64,000 nt of DNA from Dactylorhiza incarnata. Taxonomy: Eukaryota; Streptophyta; Magnoliopsida; Asparagales; Orchidaceae. A program made the translations under genes and the position numbers. Shown piece after piece: positions 52,984-63,955 of the stretch (within the stretch, counting starts at the first letter, position 1; every line of letters starts with the position of its first letter). The notes under the pieces are model-generated. The model was not told the DNA's origin, searched no databases, and was given only the letters and a program-made list of their open reading frames with translations. Location of the stretch: contig JAWHQI010000258.1 in assembly GCA_033032865.1 (NCBI GenBank), positions 2,480,001-2,544,000 of the forward strand, given 5' to 3'.

Positions 52984-54257
52984 TTCTGAATCAACAGCGG
53001 CTCCATCTCTGTCAATGGCAGAGGGGATCGTCCTCATCCCCGAAATCGTCAGCGTCGACATCCTCTTCTTCTAGCCCGCGCTCTTCCCGTGCTGATTTTG
53101 TTGCATTGCTCTCCTATCGCCCACGACGGACACATTTCCTATCCAGACGACCCCTCCTAGTCCTCAAGCAACACTCGCACACGCCCTCTCGCTTCGAGCA
53201 GCCCGCCATTCCTGCTATTTCGAGCAGCCCGCTTTCTCCTGCCGTTTCGTGTAGCCCGCTTTCTCCTGTCGTTTCGAGCAGTTTGTTGTCTCTTGCCTCG
53301 AGGAAGCCCACCTGTTGAGTGCGTTTTCCATCGATTAATTGCTTTACTGAATTAATTCTTAATTGGATTAATTCCTTAATCAATTAATTATGTTGGGCAT
53401 GAAAATAAGCGTTGCTGATGCGGTTATCCTTCATTTGATGATGGCTTCATATCGGGCCACAATGTCGCGACTCATCGGCAACATCGACTGATTGCTTCTG
53501 CATCCCCAGCGCAGTCGTCATCCCAACCGACACATGTTGTCGTCCCTTTCATTCCAGCTTGCCCGGTCCCACCACCACCTATGTTTGCTCCACCGAGGCC
53601 GCCGATTACGCTGTTGTAATCCATATCACTGTCATACCTTACAACCCGCCTACTGACGCAATTTCCACCTTCCCCAGCGTCGATTTTATTAGAGCAGTAG
53701 CCACTCACAACGATAGTCGCAGAAGCTCCGCCGCACTTCGTAGTTCTTGTCACCCCACCATCGCCGCCAGTGGTTTCCGCCTCACAGTTTGCACCACCGA
53801 CAACGCCATCTCCAAGCCCCATGGTGGAGCCATCTCAGTGTGTATTGCCGCCACCAGCCCCCGTGGTATCCATCTCGCAGACTCTACTCTGGAAACCTGC
53901 TCTACCGGCCCCTTTAGATATGTTCCTTTCACCGACCGTTCCACCATCGGCGTCACCGCTTCTCATCACCGCAACTCACCTATGTCCTGATCTTTTGTCG
54001 CCCTCGACCGTCCACCGAGCACACTCGCCCTGACTCCAGCTCTGGTGGGCAGTCTCCCCTATGCCTCTACAACGCCAGCTCTTTGCAGTCTTTTATGACA
54101 CATGGGAGCATGATGACGCCCCGCCACTCGACGCCTCCTCCACTGCGGCGACACGCTACCAGGAGTTGTTCTGGCGGGAAATCAAAGAGCCCGAGGATCA
54201 GGTCATCCAAGACTGTTCGAGCTTGAGGGAAAGCTCGATTTGAAGAACTGATGGAAA
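52984..54257 (+). other. Internal part of the non-autonomous Gypsy derivative
   Basis: Pro/Ser/Thr-rich frames (53106-53318, 53559-53990, 53770-54033) and a triplet of GTTTCG[AT]G[CT]AG... units near 53216-53285. None has a recognised domain. A final frame at 54061-54243 (ELFWREIKEPEDQVIQ) leads to a stop before the LTR. Confidence 0.45.
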
Positions 54258-55583
54258 TGTTATGAGTCCCACGCCATCAGTTATCTAGCAGTTATATTAT
54301 TATGAGCCTTTTAGGTATTGAGACGAGTTGTATCGAGCAAAATGTATAAATCAAATCGTATCGAATCGAGTTGGGTTACGGGTTATTAGTGCCTTAGTGT
54401 TTTTAATGTTTCACGCATTTTCTTTATATGAGGTTTTTACGTGTATGTCATCGGGGTCCTATATATAGGCCCCCTTAGATCTTGTATGGGATTAAAGAAT
54501 TAAATCAATTTCTCTATCTCTCTAACTCTTCTCCTTCTCTTTAAGTCTTCTCTTCTCTTCCTCTAGCTCTTCTCCTCTCATCCTCATTATAGGTAAGGGT
54601 GAGGAGCAAAAACCGAAAACCGACAAAACTGACCGAACCGCACCGATTGTGAAACCGAGCCGCCCGGTTTGGTGTCGGTTCGGTTTGGGGTTTGTGAAAA
54701 CCAAAGTCATATTGGCTCGGGTCGGTTTTCAGGTTGTAAAAACCTACCAAACCGAACCGACTAATATTATAATAATTTTAAATTATGTATAGGTCAGCTT
54801 CTATTTGATCTGAATCACTGAAAGTGGTCTTCCATAAATTATATTATGTATAGGCCGGTTCAAATGTTTAACCCCTGAATGGCTGAATCCCTGATTTGGG
54901 TCACGAGACCATCATTTACGTGAAGGACTGAAGGGTTTCACGCGACAGCCTTCCGTCATTTACTCATGCCTCATTTCTGTAAAGGAACTGAATTAGGTTT
55001 TGCTTCACGCACGCCTCATTTCCGTAAAGGACTGAAGGGTTTCACGCTAAGCTCGTGAGTTAGGCTTAGAGCGAGTCTGGACTCTGGATTCTGGAAAAGG
55101 TGTTCATTTATCATTTGTATTTATTCATTCAGCTCCTTAAATGTATCTGATATAATGTTTATTGCCTGGAAATCAATGTTTTGTGATTAATTTCTTTAGT
55201 ATTCGGTCTTTGTGAAATGATTCTGATCATGTAGATGTTGGTTGGGTATATTATTTTGATACAAATTTAAACATTTTAGGAACTGTTTGCATGAACGATT
55301 GTAACATTTGCTTGACTTAATATACAAGAGATGGGGATGTACAAAAACCACCACCGAACCGCCAAAAATCGATAAAAAACCGAACTGACAAAAATCGATA
55401 AAAAACCGAACCGACCGGGTTCGGTTCGTACCTTCCGAAAACTGAAGCATGTTGGTTCGGTTTCGTTTTAGGTACAAACCGACCCAAACCGAACTGCTTT
55501 CAAGTCTAATTATAGGATTATGCCCCTTGTATCTCCGCCTTCACCGCTACCTCCGACGAAGCCCTAAAAATAGGCCCACAACA
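54258..55583 (+). repeat. 3' LTR of the non-autonomous Gypsy derivative, split by hAT-like element 2
   Basis: Starts TGTTATGAGTCCC at 54258 and ends GGCCCACAACA at 55583; interrupted at 54594-55508. TATA-like CTATATATAGG lies near 54461. Confidence 0.85.
54594..55508. mobile_element. hAT-like non-autonomous element 2, 915 bp, TSD ATTATAGG
   Basis: Perfect 8-bp duplication ATTATAGG (54586-54593, 55509-55516). The left end TAAGGGTGAGGAGC resembles that of hAT-like element 1; the right end inverted is TAGACTTGAAAGCAG. Both subterminal regions carry many CCGAACCGA/TCGGTTCGG words (54612-54760, 55345-55495). No transposase. Confidence 0.88.
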
Positions 55584-56300
55584 CAACTTCATTGTATAAC
55601 TCATAAGTTTGATTCTTCTAAAAGAACGACAAGCTTAACCGTCTCTTTTGTTCATAAATTTTGGTGCCAAAATATCTTTTCTATAATAATTTAGGAATAC
55701 AATAGTATGCAAATTCCATTGGAATTATTTGTTAACTAACCCATATGGCAATATCGTTTAGAATTCTCCAAATCTTAATACATCTCATCTGGACCTAAAT
55801 ATTTGCCTTTATGCATTTTCTTCGGAGCTAAAACTACTACTACTTTTGGACCAATCAACAATACACTATTATTAATGCTTGCGGGAAGGGGGGAATTTTC
55901 CAAAAGAAAATGAAATTAGCCATACAAGAAAACCGACTCCCTTGAGGTATACAGGACACCAGTTGAGCATCCAAGCTCTTCACGAGTACAATGATTTATA
56001 CATACATGTCTTTGTTCGGATTGGGATCCCGATAAACTTATCGAGCACTCGATCAAAAGCGTAGTTCCCTGTTATCTTTTTGTATTTTTTGGTGATGATG
56101 GAAGAAGCAACTAGCAAGTATTATCTTATTCCCCTGCCCTCCAAAGTTCTCTGCAATAGCCAGCGACAAAAAAGACAGTGTCTCTTCTTCTCGTGGAATC
56201 GTGGCTCCCTCCATCTCTATTCTTCTCTCACTCTCGTAACTTCATATAGTGTATTCTCCTCTCTTCTTCCACTACAGGAAATAATTGTGATCTAACGAGA
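55584..56300. other. Spacer, possibly including an old LTR
   Basis: AT-rich sequence up to the decayed primer site at about 56313. The right part may be an LTR of the decayed Gypsy element, but no pair or ends can be shown. Confidence 0.35.
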
Positions 56301-58390
56301 TCCACTTTCATATCAGAGCCAATTGTCATTGTGATTCGATTGACAAGTTTAGAGAACTCAAGGAGATGATGCAGAAAGTATTGTCCGACCTAACGAACAA
56401 GAAAGCTCACCGCCATGCAACTGCAACATCAAATTAAAGGGCTTTCAATATAGTCCACGCAAAGCTTGATGGCCTCAGAGTTTCCAATGCAAGAACCATC
56501 CACAGTACAATATCATGCTGCCCCTGTGAATAGGCGATACTTTCAGTGGGAGCGTCGGTCCCTATAGATAAGCATAGTGCACAACTGGATTTTCCACTGA
56601 GCTTCGCGGACCTATTTGTATGAGCAAAGGGTCACTAGTGTAGACCGGGCAATCTAAGTCAACTTCCATAAGGATTCATGAGTCCATATCAACCTTAGCT
56701 CACATAATCACTGGGAATTGATAGGTGTTACTATAGGGCAAGGGGGAAAACTCACAAACATAAGGATGGACCACCACCTCTTTGACGGCAAGGAAGATCC
56801 ATTGGGATGAATTACCAAATGCAAACAATTCTTTATCAATCAACACGCGCAATGGTAGAAATGGATCATACTCGCATCTTTTCACCTCATTGGTGTTGTA
56901 AAACTTTAGTTTGTTCAGTTAGAGAAAGAGCATACAAATATGAACTAGGGAGATTTCAAAATATTTTGCAATACATGCTTTGATCTGCCTTTCCAAAGTA
57001 AACCCTTGCCGAATTGATCTCCCTGAAGTAAGGAAAAGTCGAGCAATCAAGGAGTATTTGGAGAACCTTCAAAGACCATTGGCCAGTACCACTTCAATTA
57101 GACCAAATCAGTGAGTTATAATGCTCATAATAGGGTTACAGGAAAGATTGCAACTAGATAACAGATTTCAATGAGCCTCTCGAGATTACGTTTATCAAGC
57201 GACCTTCACGTGACTTTATGGAGGATCGTTATGCAAGAGGACTATCTTTCATTGCTATGAGCGACACACTCCAGGATATCGCTGCAATAAGTAATTTTGG
57301 TTAGAGATTGACAAGTTAAAGGATCATGGGTTTGAGGATATCGCTGCAATACATGCTTTGATCCAGATATCTCACTTTACGCCATTGCTGGGCTTAAGCA
57401 ATCCCAAACCATGCAAATTTGAGCACTCATTTGCAGCTAGGCAGACTTGGCAATCGTTGATTCTGGAAGCACATACAATTTCCTCAGTGAAAATGCGATC
57501 ATGCGTCTAGAGCTATCTATTCACGTCAGAATGTCATGCTAGTTGTGGTGGCTAATGGAGACAAGGTTTATAGCTCGTGCAAACCCTCCTACAATCTACC
57601 CAGATTTCAATCCGTATAAGGTTGCAACCCTCCTACAAACTCAATGAACAAAAAGTACTATTTGATTTTTTGATGACTTATGTGAGGCCGATGATCTTCC
57701 ACCTCCTCGTCAGCGGGATCATCACATTTGCTTTTTAGATGGCACAAGCCCATTGATTGTTTGACCTTACAAACACACCTTTATCCAAAAAGATAAGATC
57801 AAGAGGCAATGTGATCACATGATACACCAAGGTATCATACAACCTAGTCAGCCTCTCTTTTCCTCAATGCTCTTGGTCGAAAAGAAAGAAGAGTTTTGCA
57901 CATTTTAGTGGAACATTGGAAATTGAATGCCAAGTCAGTGAAGGAGAAATTTCTCATCCATGTTGTGGAGAAATTACTGGACTAGTTGCATAGCACTAGT
58001 GTATTCACAAAATTGGATATCTGTTCAAGCTATTATCGAATATAATGAACCCACGGAACATCAATAAGAGCTCCTTCGACACATATTATGGGCACTCCGA
58101 ATACCTGGTCATGTCTTTCTGACTGACCAATGCCCCATCCATCCTACAGGCAATGATAAATTAGGTAATCATCTCCTATCTTAGAAATTTTATTATCATT
58201 TTCTTCAATGATATTCCCATAAACAAAACTTGGGCGGAACACTTGCATCATGTACATGCATTTTTGGAATTGATCAAAGCACGTCACTTCATCCTCAAAA
58301 GGCGAAATGTTCCTTTGGATATAGTATAGTTAAATATGGACACATCATCCACAACAAAGTAGTTTCAACAGATCCAAGCAAGATCAATAT
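56300..58390 (+). pseudogene. Decayed Ty3/Gypsy gag-protease-RT
   Basis: A degenerate iMet site (TCATATCAGAGCC, about 56311) is followed by gag remnants (DGPPPL/HLFDGKEDPLG near 56765), a protease LAIVDSGSTYNFLSENAI (about 57450) and the RT start HTFIQKDKIKRQCDHMIHQG and IIQPSQPLFSSMLLVEKKE (57770-57890). RT continues SVFTKLDICSSYYRI, SEYLVMSF and LTNAPSILQAM. The active site reads IIIFFNDI where FFDDI is expected, so one catalytic Asp is Asn. Many stops. The element breaks off after GHIIHNKVVSTDPSKI at about 58390. Confidence 0.82.
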
Positions 58391-58393
58391 CGG

Positions 58394-59030
58394 GTGATCG
58401 AGAGCAGCACGAGCAAGATAGGCATCGAAGAAGAGAGTGACTTGTTATCATTGCAAGTAGTCACATCACATCAAGAGAAATTGTATGTAGCGTGCACATG
58501 GCAGTGTAGCTGTCCAAGATGCGACAGTGATGATTTGCTCATGACCTCTGAGAGTTTGGATGAATCAGATGGCTAAATATTAGATTTTGGGTCCTCCCAA
58601 CATATTTTCTCTGGTGTATCTTTGTTTTGTTCCATGGAGGAGAAGATTAGGTCGGTCTTTTTGGGCGACACGCGACAACTCAATTTGTGAGATCACAAGC
58701 ATAAGGGTGGTTGATATCAGGATGCATGATGACATAATGCACATACTTGATCGGATATAACTGGTACCAATCCTGTGCAAGAATTTGATTTCATTGGACA
58801 TGGACTCCACGTGATACGAATTTTCAGCGAGAGGAGTTTTGACTTTTGATGGTGACACATGGGTACACTGTGCTCATGAAGGTGAAAAAGTGTGGCAATA
58901 TTTATCGGTTGATGGGAGAGACGATGTTAGGTGGTGGCTCTACTATTCCTGTAGACCAAGGACAGATGGTCGAAGTGTGGTGGATCAACCTTCTATGGCT
59001 CATTTGATAAGTCAATCCAGGCTGACGACC
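58394..59030 (+). pseudogene. Copia gag/protease fragment joined to the Gypsy RT
   Basis: Reads SDLLSLQVVTSHQEKLYVAC, then after a stop ILDFGSSQHIFSG (Copia protease, usually WxLDSGCSxHM), EEKIRSVFLGDTRQL, later DIRMHDDIMHIL and NLISL, and FSARGVLTFDGD in another frame. This is the usual Copia run from protease into the GAG-pre-integrase segment. The join to Gypsy RT at about 58390 is abrupt: either a nested insertion with lost ends or an illegitimate recombination. Confidence 0.7.
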
Positions 59031-59559
59031 ACTTAAGGGTGAGCTAGTTGCAGTGATGGTGCGCGAATTCCAGCCAAGCTCAAGTTCGAGGTAAATTCAC
59101 GACATGTAGACTGTAATCTCAGTTTTAAGGTGGTGTTTGAGTAAACTGATGTTTCGTGGAGCCTGAAGTCCTGAACCAATGTGGTGATTATTGGGTTTGG
59201 TTTCGCTCCAAAATCGATCGGTTCGTTTAAAACAGTTGGGGGTTCATTATGACGATGCTATAAATAGGAGCGAGGAGGGGTGAAACTTGAAAGCACGCGT
59301 CTCGAAAAAAGATAGCCTCTTGAGTTCCTAGACTCCTGTGTTTTTGTGCGTTGGGTGAATAATAATTTTACGCGGCGGTGCAACATGCGCATCGGTGTGG
59401 GGCAGGCATCATGGTAGCTTTTTGCGTATAGTGCAACTTATTGCGTATTGTGCACGGGAAACAACGCCAAACATAGTTATGTGCAGGAGTTTTGCGTTGG
59501 ATGGCCAACACACATTTCTCGTTGGTGAACAATGTGCGCCCATAGTGATTGCTTCTGAA
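59031..59559. other. Unrecognised sequence with a TATA-like box
   Basis: GCTATAAATAGGAG (59261-59274) could be an LTR promoter. The rest has no supported feature. Confidence 0.35.
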
Positions 59560-61195
59560 AGTGATCGATAGTGCGTCCAGTGGATTTTACAAGATCACAG
59601 TTGGTACTTTATCAACTCTATAATGAAACAAAAGAGAGTAAACTGAACTTCGAAGAGTTAAGTAAATCGGAGTATAGGAACATGACGTTTTATCATAAAA
59701 TTAAAGTATCAGAGGTAAATGATTTTCTAAAGAAGATGAAAAATGGAAAGACGGTTGGGTCAGGCGATATACCCATCGAAGTATTAAAATGTCTAGGGAA
59801 AGAAGGAATTTTGTTTTTTATATGTTTCTTCAATAAGATATTGAAGTTAAAAGAGGATGTCAGACCAATGGAGAGAAACTATCTTGGTATTTTTGTATAA
59901 GAACAAAGGAGATAACAAAATTATGTTAATTACAGAGGAATTAAATTAATGAGTCATACCATGAAACTATGAGAACGAGTAATAGAAAGAAGAGTAAGAC
60001 GAGAGACTAGCATCTCGAAGAATCAATTTGGATTCATGCCACGACGGTCGACCATGGAAGTTGTACATCTCTTGAGGAGACTCATTGACAACTATCGAGA
60101 AAGAAAACAAGATTTGCATATGTTGTTTATCGATCTTTAGAAGGCTTATGATAGGGTTCCAAGAGAGATTTTATGGAGAGTCTTACAAAAGAAAGGTATA
60201 CATTGACATAGTCAAAGATATGTATACAGATTCAGTGACGAGGGTGAGGACATCTGGAGGATTAACACATGAATTCCCTATCACTGTTGGCTTACATCAA
60301 GGTTCAGCTTTAAGCCCTTATCTCTTTACCTTTATCTTAGATGAGCTCACCGGGCATATCCAACAAGCAATACCTTGGTGTTTATTATTTGCAGACAATA
60401 TCATTTTGGTCAATGAGACGCGTGAGGGTGAAAATGCGAAACTTGAATCTTGGCGAGACACTTTAGAAAAAAAGGATTTTGGGTTGAGCAGGGCAAAGAC
60501 GGAGTATATGGAGCTTAAATTTAGCAGTGCAAGAAGGACGGATGGATAACTTCGTTATTAAGTTGGGTGATCAAGATATTTCCCGCGGTGAGTGCTTTAA
60601 ATATCTTGAATCGATAGTTCAAAAAGATGGAGGTGTTCATAAAGATGTGATACATAAAATCCAAGCAGGTTGGTTGAAGTGGAGAGACGCGTCAGGGATC
60701 TTATGTGATCGTAAAGTACCATTAAAACTTAAAGGCAAGTTTTACCGTACTATAATTAGACCAACGGTGCTCTATGATTCTGAATGTTGGGCAGTGAATT
60801 GTGTACATGAGCAAAAAATGGGAGTTGCAGAGATGAGAATGCTTAGGTGGATGTGTGGACACACGAGACTGGATAAAATTAGGAATGAATGTATCAGAGA
60901 TAAGACATGAGTGACACAATTGCAGAGAAGATGTGAGAAGCTCGACTAAGATAGTTTGCACACGTACAAATGAGACCATTAGAGACACCTATTAGACGTT
61001 GTGAGAGTTTAGTCACTAGGCATGCTAAACGGGGGAGGGGTGGACCAATAAAGGCTTTGAATGAAACTATAAGGAATGACATGATGTACTTAGGCATTAG
61101 TGAGATTATGACTAAAGATAGGGCACAATGGCGACAAAGGATCCATATAGCCTACCCCACTATAGTGGGATAAAAGCTTGTGTTGTTGTTGTTGC
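59560..61195 (+). pseudogene. RTE-like LINE, 5'-truncated, reverse transcriptase and C-terminal domain
   Basis: Non-LTR RT in several frames: VNDFLKKMKNGKTVGSGDIP, IPIEVLKCLGKEG, then [48 protein letters not shown] and the active site [12 protein letters not shown], where FADD is expected. It goes on [32 protein letters not shown] and VAEMRMLRWMCGHTRLDKIR to AKRGRGGPIKALNETIRNDM. The 3' end is a (TTG)n tail at about 61180-61194, as in plant RTE-clade LINEs. The endonuclease is missing. Confidence 0.88.
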
Positions 61196-61628
61196 AGTTT
61201 GTACTTTATCGAGTTTTCTCCTAGTAAAGTTGACTGTAATTTTCTCCTTATTTTCATCCGATTAATTGTGCAAGTGTATTTCTCTTGGTTCCATATTTCT
61301 AAACTTTTCTTCAGTCTTCGTGTGATGATTCTTAGGGAAACGGACTGGATTCCCAACACTGCAATGATCAACAATCCAATTAAAATCATCCTTGCTAATG
61401 TCAGAGATTTGCATCTTTCTCTTGACTTGCTTCTTCCTCCAAGAAAGCAACACCACCAAAGAAGGAAGAAATCGATTACAATCACGGTAAAATTAGAGCT
61501 TTCCGTAATTTAAGCAACAGTCGAGCAATCAATAAAATGGTAGCATAGTGAGCAGAGAAACGCAAGAAGGAACATGGAGTAAACAGTGCAAAATTTACGA
61601 ACCATGACTAATAAAAGAAATAACTGAC
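61196..61628. other. Sequence between LINE and TMEM50-like exon 2
   Basis: No exon of TMEM50 recognised here. A minus-strand open stretch (about 61485 to 61262) has a hydrophobic run MILIGLLIIAVLGI but no family resemblance. It is probably intron or post-deletion sequence. Confidence 0.35.
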
Positions 61629-61967
61629 CTCCACTCTGACTCCCCGTAGGGGGAATAGTCATATGAGATATCCTCTTTCCGGACGCAATTGAACATAAGA
61701 GCGGCAAGAGAAGCGAAAATTCCTGGGAATTTCTCACCGTCGGGAGCGAAGAAAAGCCTAATAAACACCAGATAATGGAAGAAGGCAACGGACAAAACAA
61801 AGGCAGGAGAGTGATTGAACTTGTATACCGGGTAGATAATGGAGGAACGAAACCTTGACGGCGCTGCAGACGACGGCATCGACCCAGAACCACCACCCCG
61901 CGCCAAAAACAGCACCAGCCATGCCGGGGCCGAAGATCTCCCACAGCACCAAACAATTGTTATCCAT
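61629..61967 (-). pseudogene. TMEM50 (UPF0220) homolog, exons 1 and 2 only
   Basis: Start codon at 61967. Exon 1 (61967-61829) encodes MDNNCLVLWEIFGPGMAGAV, then FGAGWWFWVDAVVCSAVKVS and FLHYLPG. Intron GTATAC to CAG (61828-61723). Exon 2 (61722-61629) encodes IFASLAALMFNCVRKEDISY and DYSPYGESEWR, followed by a GTCAGT donor. This is the N-terminal half of the plant transmembrane protein 50 family, a small four-helix endomembrane protein whose mammalian relatives associate with transport in the secretory pathway. The two remaining helices, usually starting LKLWLF, are not found downstream, where the LINE lies. It is either a truncated gene or one with a very long, TE-filled intron. It is the only host gene with convincing intact exons in the window. 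Confidence 0.75.
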
Positions 61968-62159
61968 TAACCGGTCCTCCCTCTTTCTCTCCAGATATCT
62001 CTCGCCGGCTTTGTTGATCTCTGGCTGTCGATCGAGAAGAAGACGGCGAGGCTGGAGAGCAGCAGTAATTTGCTCGTAATTTTGGGAACCGTCCCGGGGA
62101 CTCTTGTTTTGGCGAAATTTTCGATCCGTCTCCCGGAGCGAGAGAGATATTGGTGCCGG

Positions 62160-62830
62160 TGATATCAGCGCTCGTAGAGGCGTGCAAATAAGGCCCGTCG
62201 GGCCCAGACCCATGGGCCCTCATGGGTCTGGGTTTTTTTGCTATTAGACCCAGCCCGGACATAATTTTAGCTGGGCCCAAGATGGGCCCAATATAACTTG
62301 GGCCCAAGATGGGCCCAATATAACTTGGGCCCAAACTGAGCCTAGACCCTTACTAAATCAGGGGCCTTCTGAACCCACAAAATTGGGCCCAAGCAGGCCC
62401 CAAAGCTAATGGCTAGCTGCCACGTTGCAGCTTATGTTGGGGTCATTTCCCCTCCCCCCCACAACATTATGCTAGGTGTGGCCCCACCCCATGTCCCCCC
62501 CCCCCCCTCCCAACATTATGCTAGGTATGGCCCCAACATTTAATTGTTGGCCCCAGCAATTAAATTTAATTGTTGGGGCGCCCTAGTATTTAAATTAAAT
62601 GTTGGTGCACCGGCCCCAACATGAACGAATTAAAAGCGGGCCTTGGGCCTGACAGGGCCTAGGCCTGGCCCGGACTGGGCACTAGGTCGGGCTCTGCCCA
62701 AATAAGGGGGCCTGGTGAGCCCCCTTAGGCCTGGCCCGGGCCGAGCACCAGGTCGGGCTCTGCCCAAATAAGTGTGTCTGTTGACCCCCTTAGGCCCGAC
62801 CTAGGCCTAATCGGGCTCAGACACTCATAA
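62160..62830. repeat. GGGCCC-rich repeat region, possible hAT-like MITE
   Basis: Dense GGGCC/GGCCC words in two blocks (62190-62400 and 62636-62820), with an about 27-bp repeat (GGGCCCAAGATGGGCCCAAT) at about 62273-62327 and an imperfect about 75-bp repeat around AGGTCGGGCTCTGCCCAAAT (62680 and 62750). Two short C-runs lie between. The bilateral layout resembles the subterminal repeats of the hAT-like elements above, but ends and TSD could not be fixed. It begins about 190 bp upstream of the TMEM50 start codon. Confidence 0.5.
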
Positions 62831-62895
62831 TTTCGCATTGCTAACGTTCTCAGACACTAGTAATTTCGCATTCGCATTGTTAACGTTCTCACTCT
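62828..62895. repeat. Short tandem duplication, about 35 bp
   Basis: TCAGACACT...TAATTTCGCATT...TAACGTTCTCA occurs at about 62817-62852 and again at 62850-62891. Confidence 0.7.
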
Positions 62896-62904
62896 TTAAT
62901 TTGT

Positions 62905-63205
62905 ACTTTTGTTATGTATGGTATGTAATTTTGGTCGTTAATGTTTAGAACTGTTTCAGGTATTGAAAATGAAGATTATAATGATTTGAAAAAAATAACC
63001 TAACAAAACTCAATTTTTGTCAAATATTTATTTGAAAATTGCTTCTTTAACAACACTTTTAACTCCATTTTATCAAACAATTTAATAAAAAAACTCTATT
63101 ATTTAAAAATAATTATTTTTCATCAGTTCTAGTCGATCAGCAGCTTTTCTATCAGCTCTATTCGATCAGCAGCTTTTCTATCAGCAAACAAGAGCTCTCC
63201 CAAAC
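62905..63205. repeat. Direct repeat, copy 1
   Basis: Similar to 63673-63955 (shared GTATTGAAAATGAAG/GATATTGAAAATGAAG, ACTCTATT, TTTTCATCAG, CAGCTCTATTC). The two are about 760 bp apart. It may be a pair of old LTRs or a segmental duplication. Confidence 0.65.
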
Positions 63206-63214
63206 AATGTGAAA

Positions 63215-63490
63215 TTATGAGTATGTGTTTGTACGAGTGCGTGTAGTTGTATGCGTGTTTAGGTTATATAAAACGGAAATTATGTGTGTGGAAGTGTTTA
63301 TGTGTGTAGTTGTATGTGTATGTGTATGTGTATCAGTATGTGTTTGTTGTATATGTATGTGTAGCTGTATGTGTGTGTGTGTGATCATCTCTTTTAAATA
63401 ATAGTTGTGTATGTGGGTGTGGCATAATTTTATTTGTTTTTGTATATACTTATGTGTGTATGTGTAGTTGTGTGTGTGTGTTTATAGCAC
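63215..63490. repeat. TG-rich microsatellite
   Basis: Long alternation of GTGTGTATGTGTAG-type words. Low complexity, no coding content. Confidence 0.85.
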
Positions 63491-63672
63491 AACAACTCTA
63501 TGAGACAAGAAAATGATATTCATTGCTCATAGATTATATTTTAACTATTTTTATCTGTGAATCCAATCGAAATATTTTCATTCATGTAGGTGATACACCT
63601 AACTATTTGTACGCAATCGATAGATCCGTTCGCAAAAACTTAAAAAAAGTTTTTTATATTTAATATTTAAAA

Positions 63673-63955
63673 AACGTTGAACTTTTATTATGTATGTCAT
63701 GCAATTTTGATTGTCAATGTCTCAAACTTGTTTCTGATATTGAAAATGAAGGTTATAATAATTAGAATGAAAAAAATCAACTAACAAAACTTCATTTTCG
63801 TCAAACGATTTTTTGAAAACAGCTTCTTGAACAGCACTGCAAACTTCATTTCATCCAAACAGTTTTATAATAAAACTCTATTTCTCAGAAACAACTACTT
63901 TTCATCAGCTCTATTCAATCCACAGTTTTCCATCAGCAACAACTCTCTCAAACCG
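63673..63955. repeat. Direct repeat, copy 2
   Basis: Partner of 62905-63205, about 70-75% similar by eye. Confidence 0.65.

Larger units (their letters stand above)
50601..55583 (+). mobile_element. Non-autonomous Gypsy-derived LTR element with two hAT-like insertions
   Basis: Left LTR 50601-51015 (its first bases are decayed) and right LTR 54258-55583 (which holds a 915-bp insert) share long blocks, for example CATCGGGGTCCT and CTACCTCCGACGAAGCCCTA. A primer site follows the left LTR. The interior is about 1.7 kb without its hAT insert, Pro/Ser-rich, with no gag or pol domain. Its last 50 bp read GAGCTTGAGGGAAAGCTCGA, like the LEDKL end of Gypsy pol, just before the LTR. It is a deletion derivative of an autonomous Gypsy element. 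Confidence 0.82.

Noticed and set aside
50601..55583. Exact TSD for the non-autonomous Gypsy derivative
   Set aside because: The first bases of the left LTR are decayed and flanking pentamers do not agree well, so no TSD is claimed.
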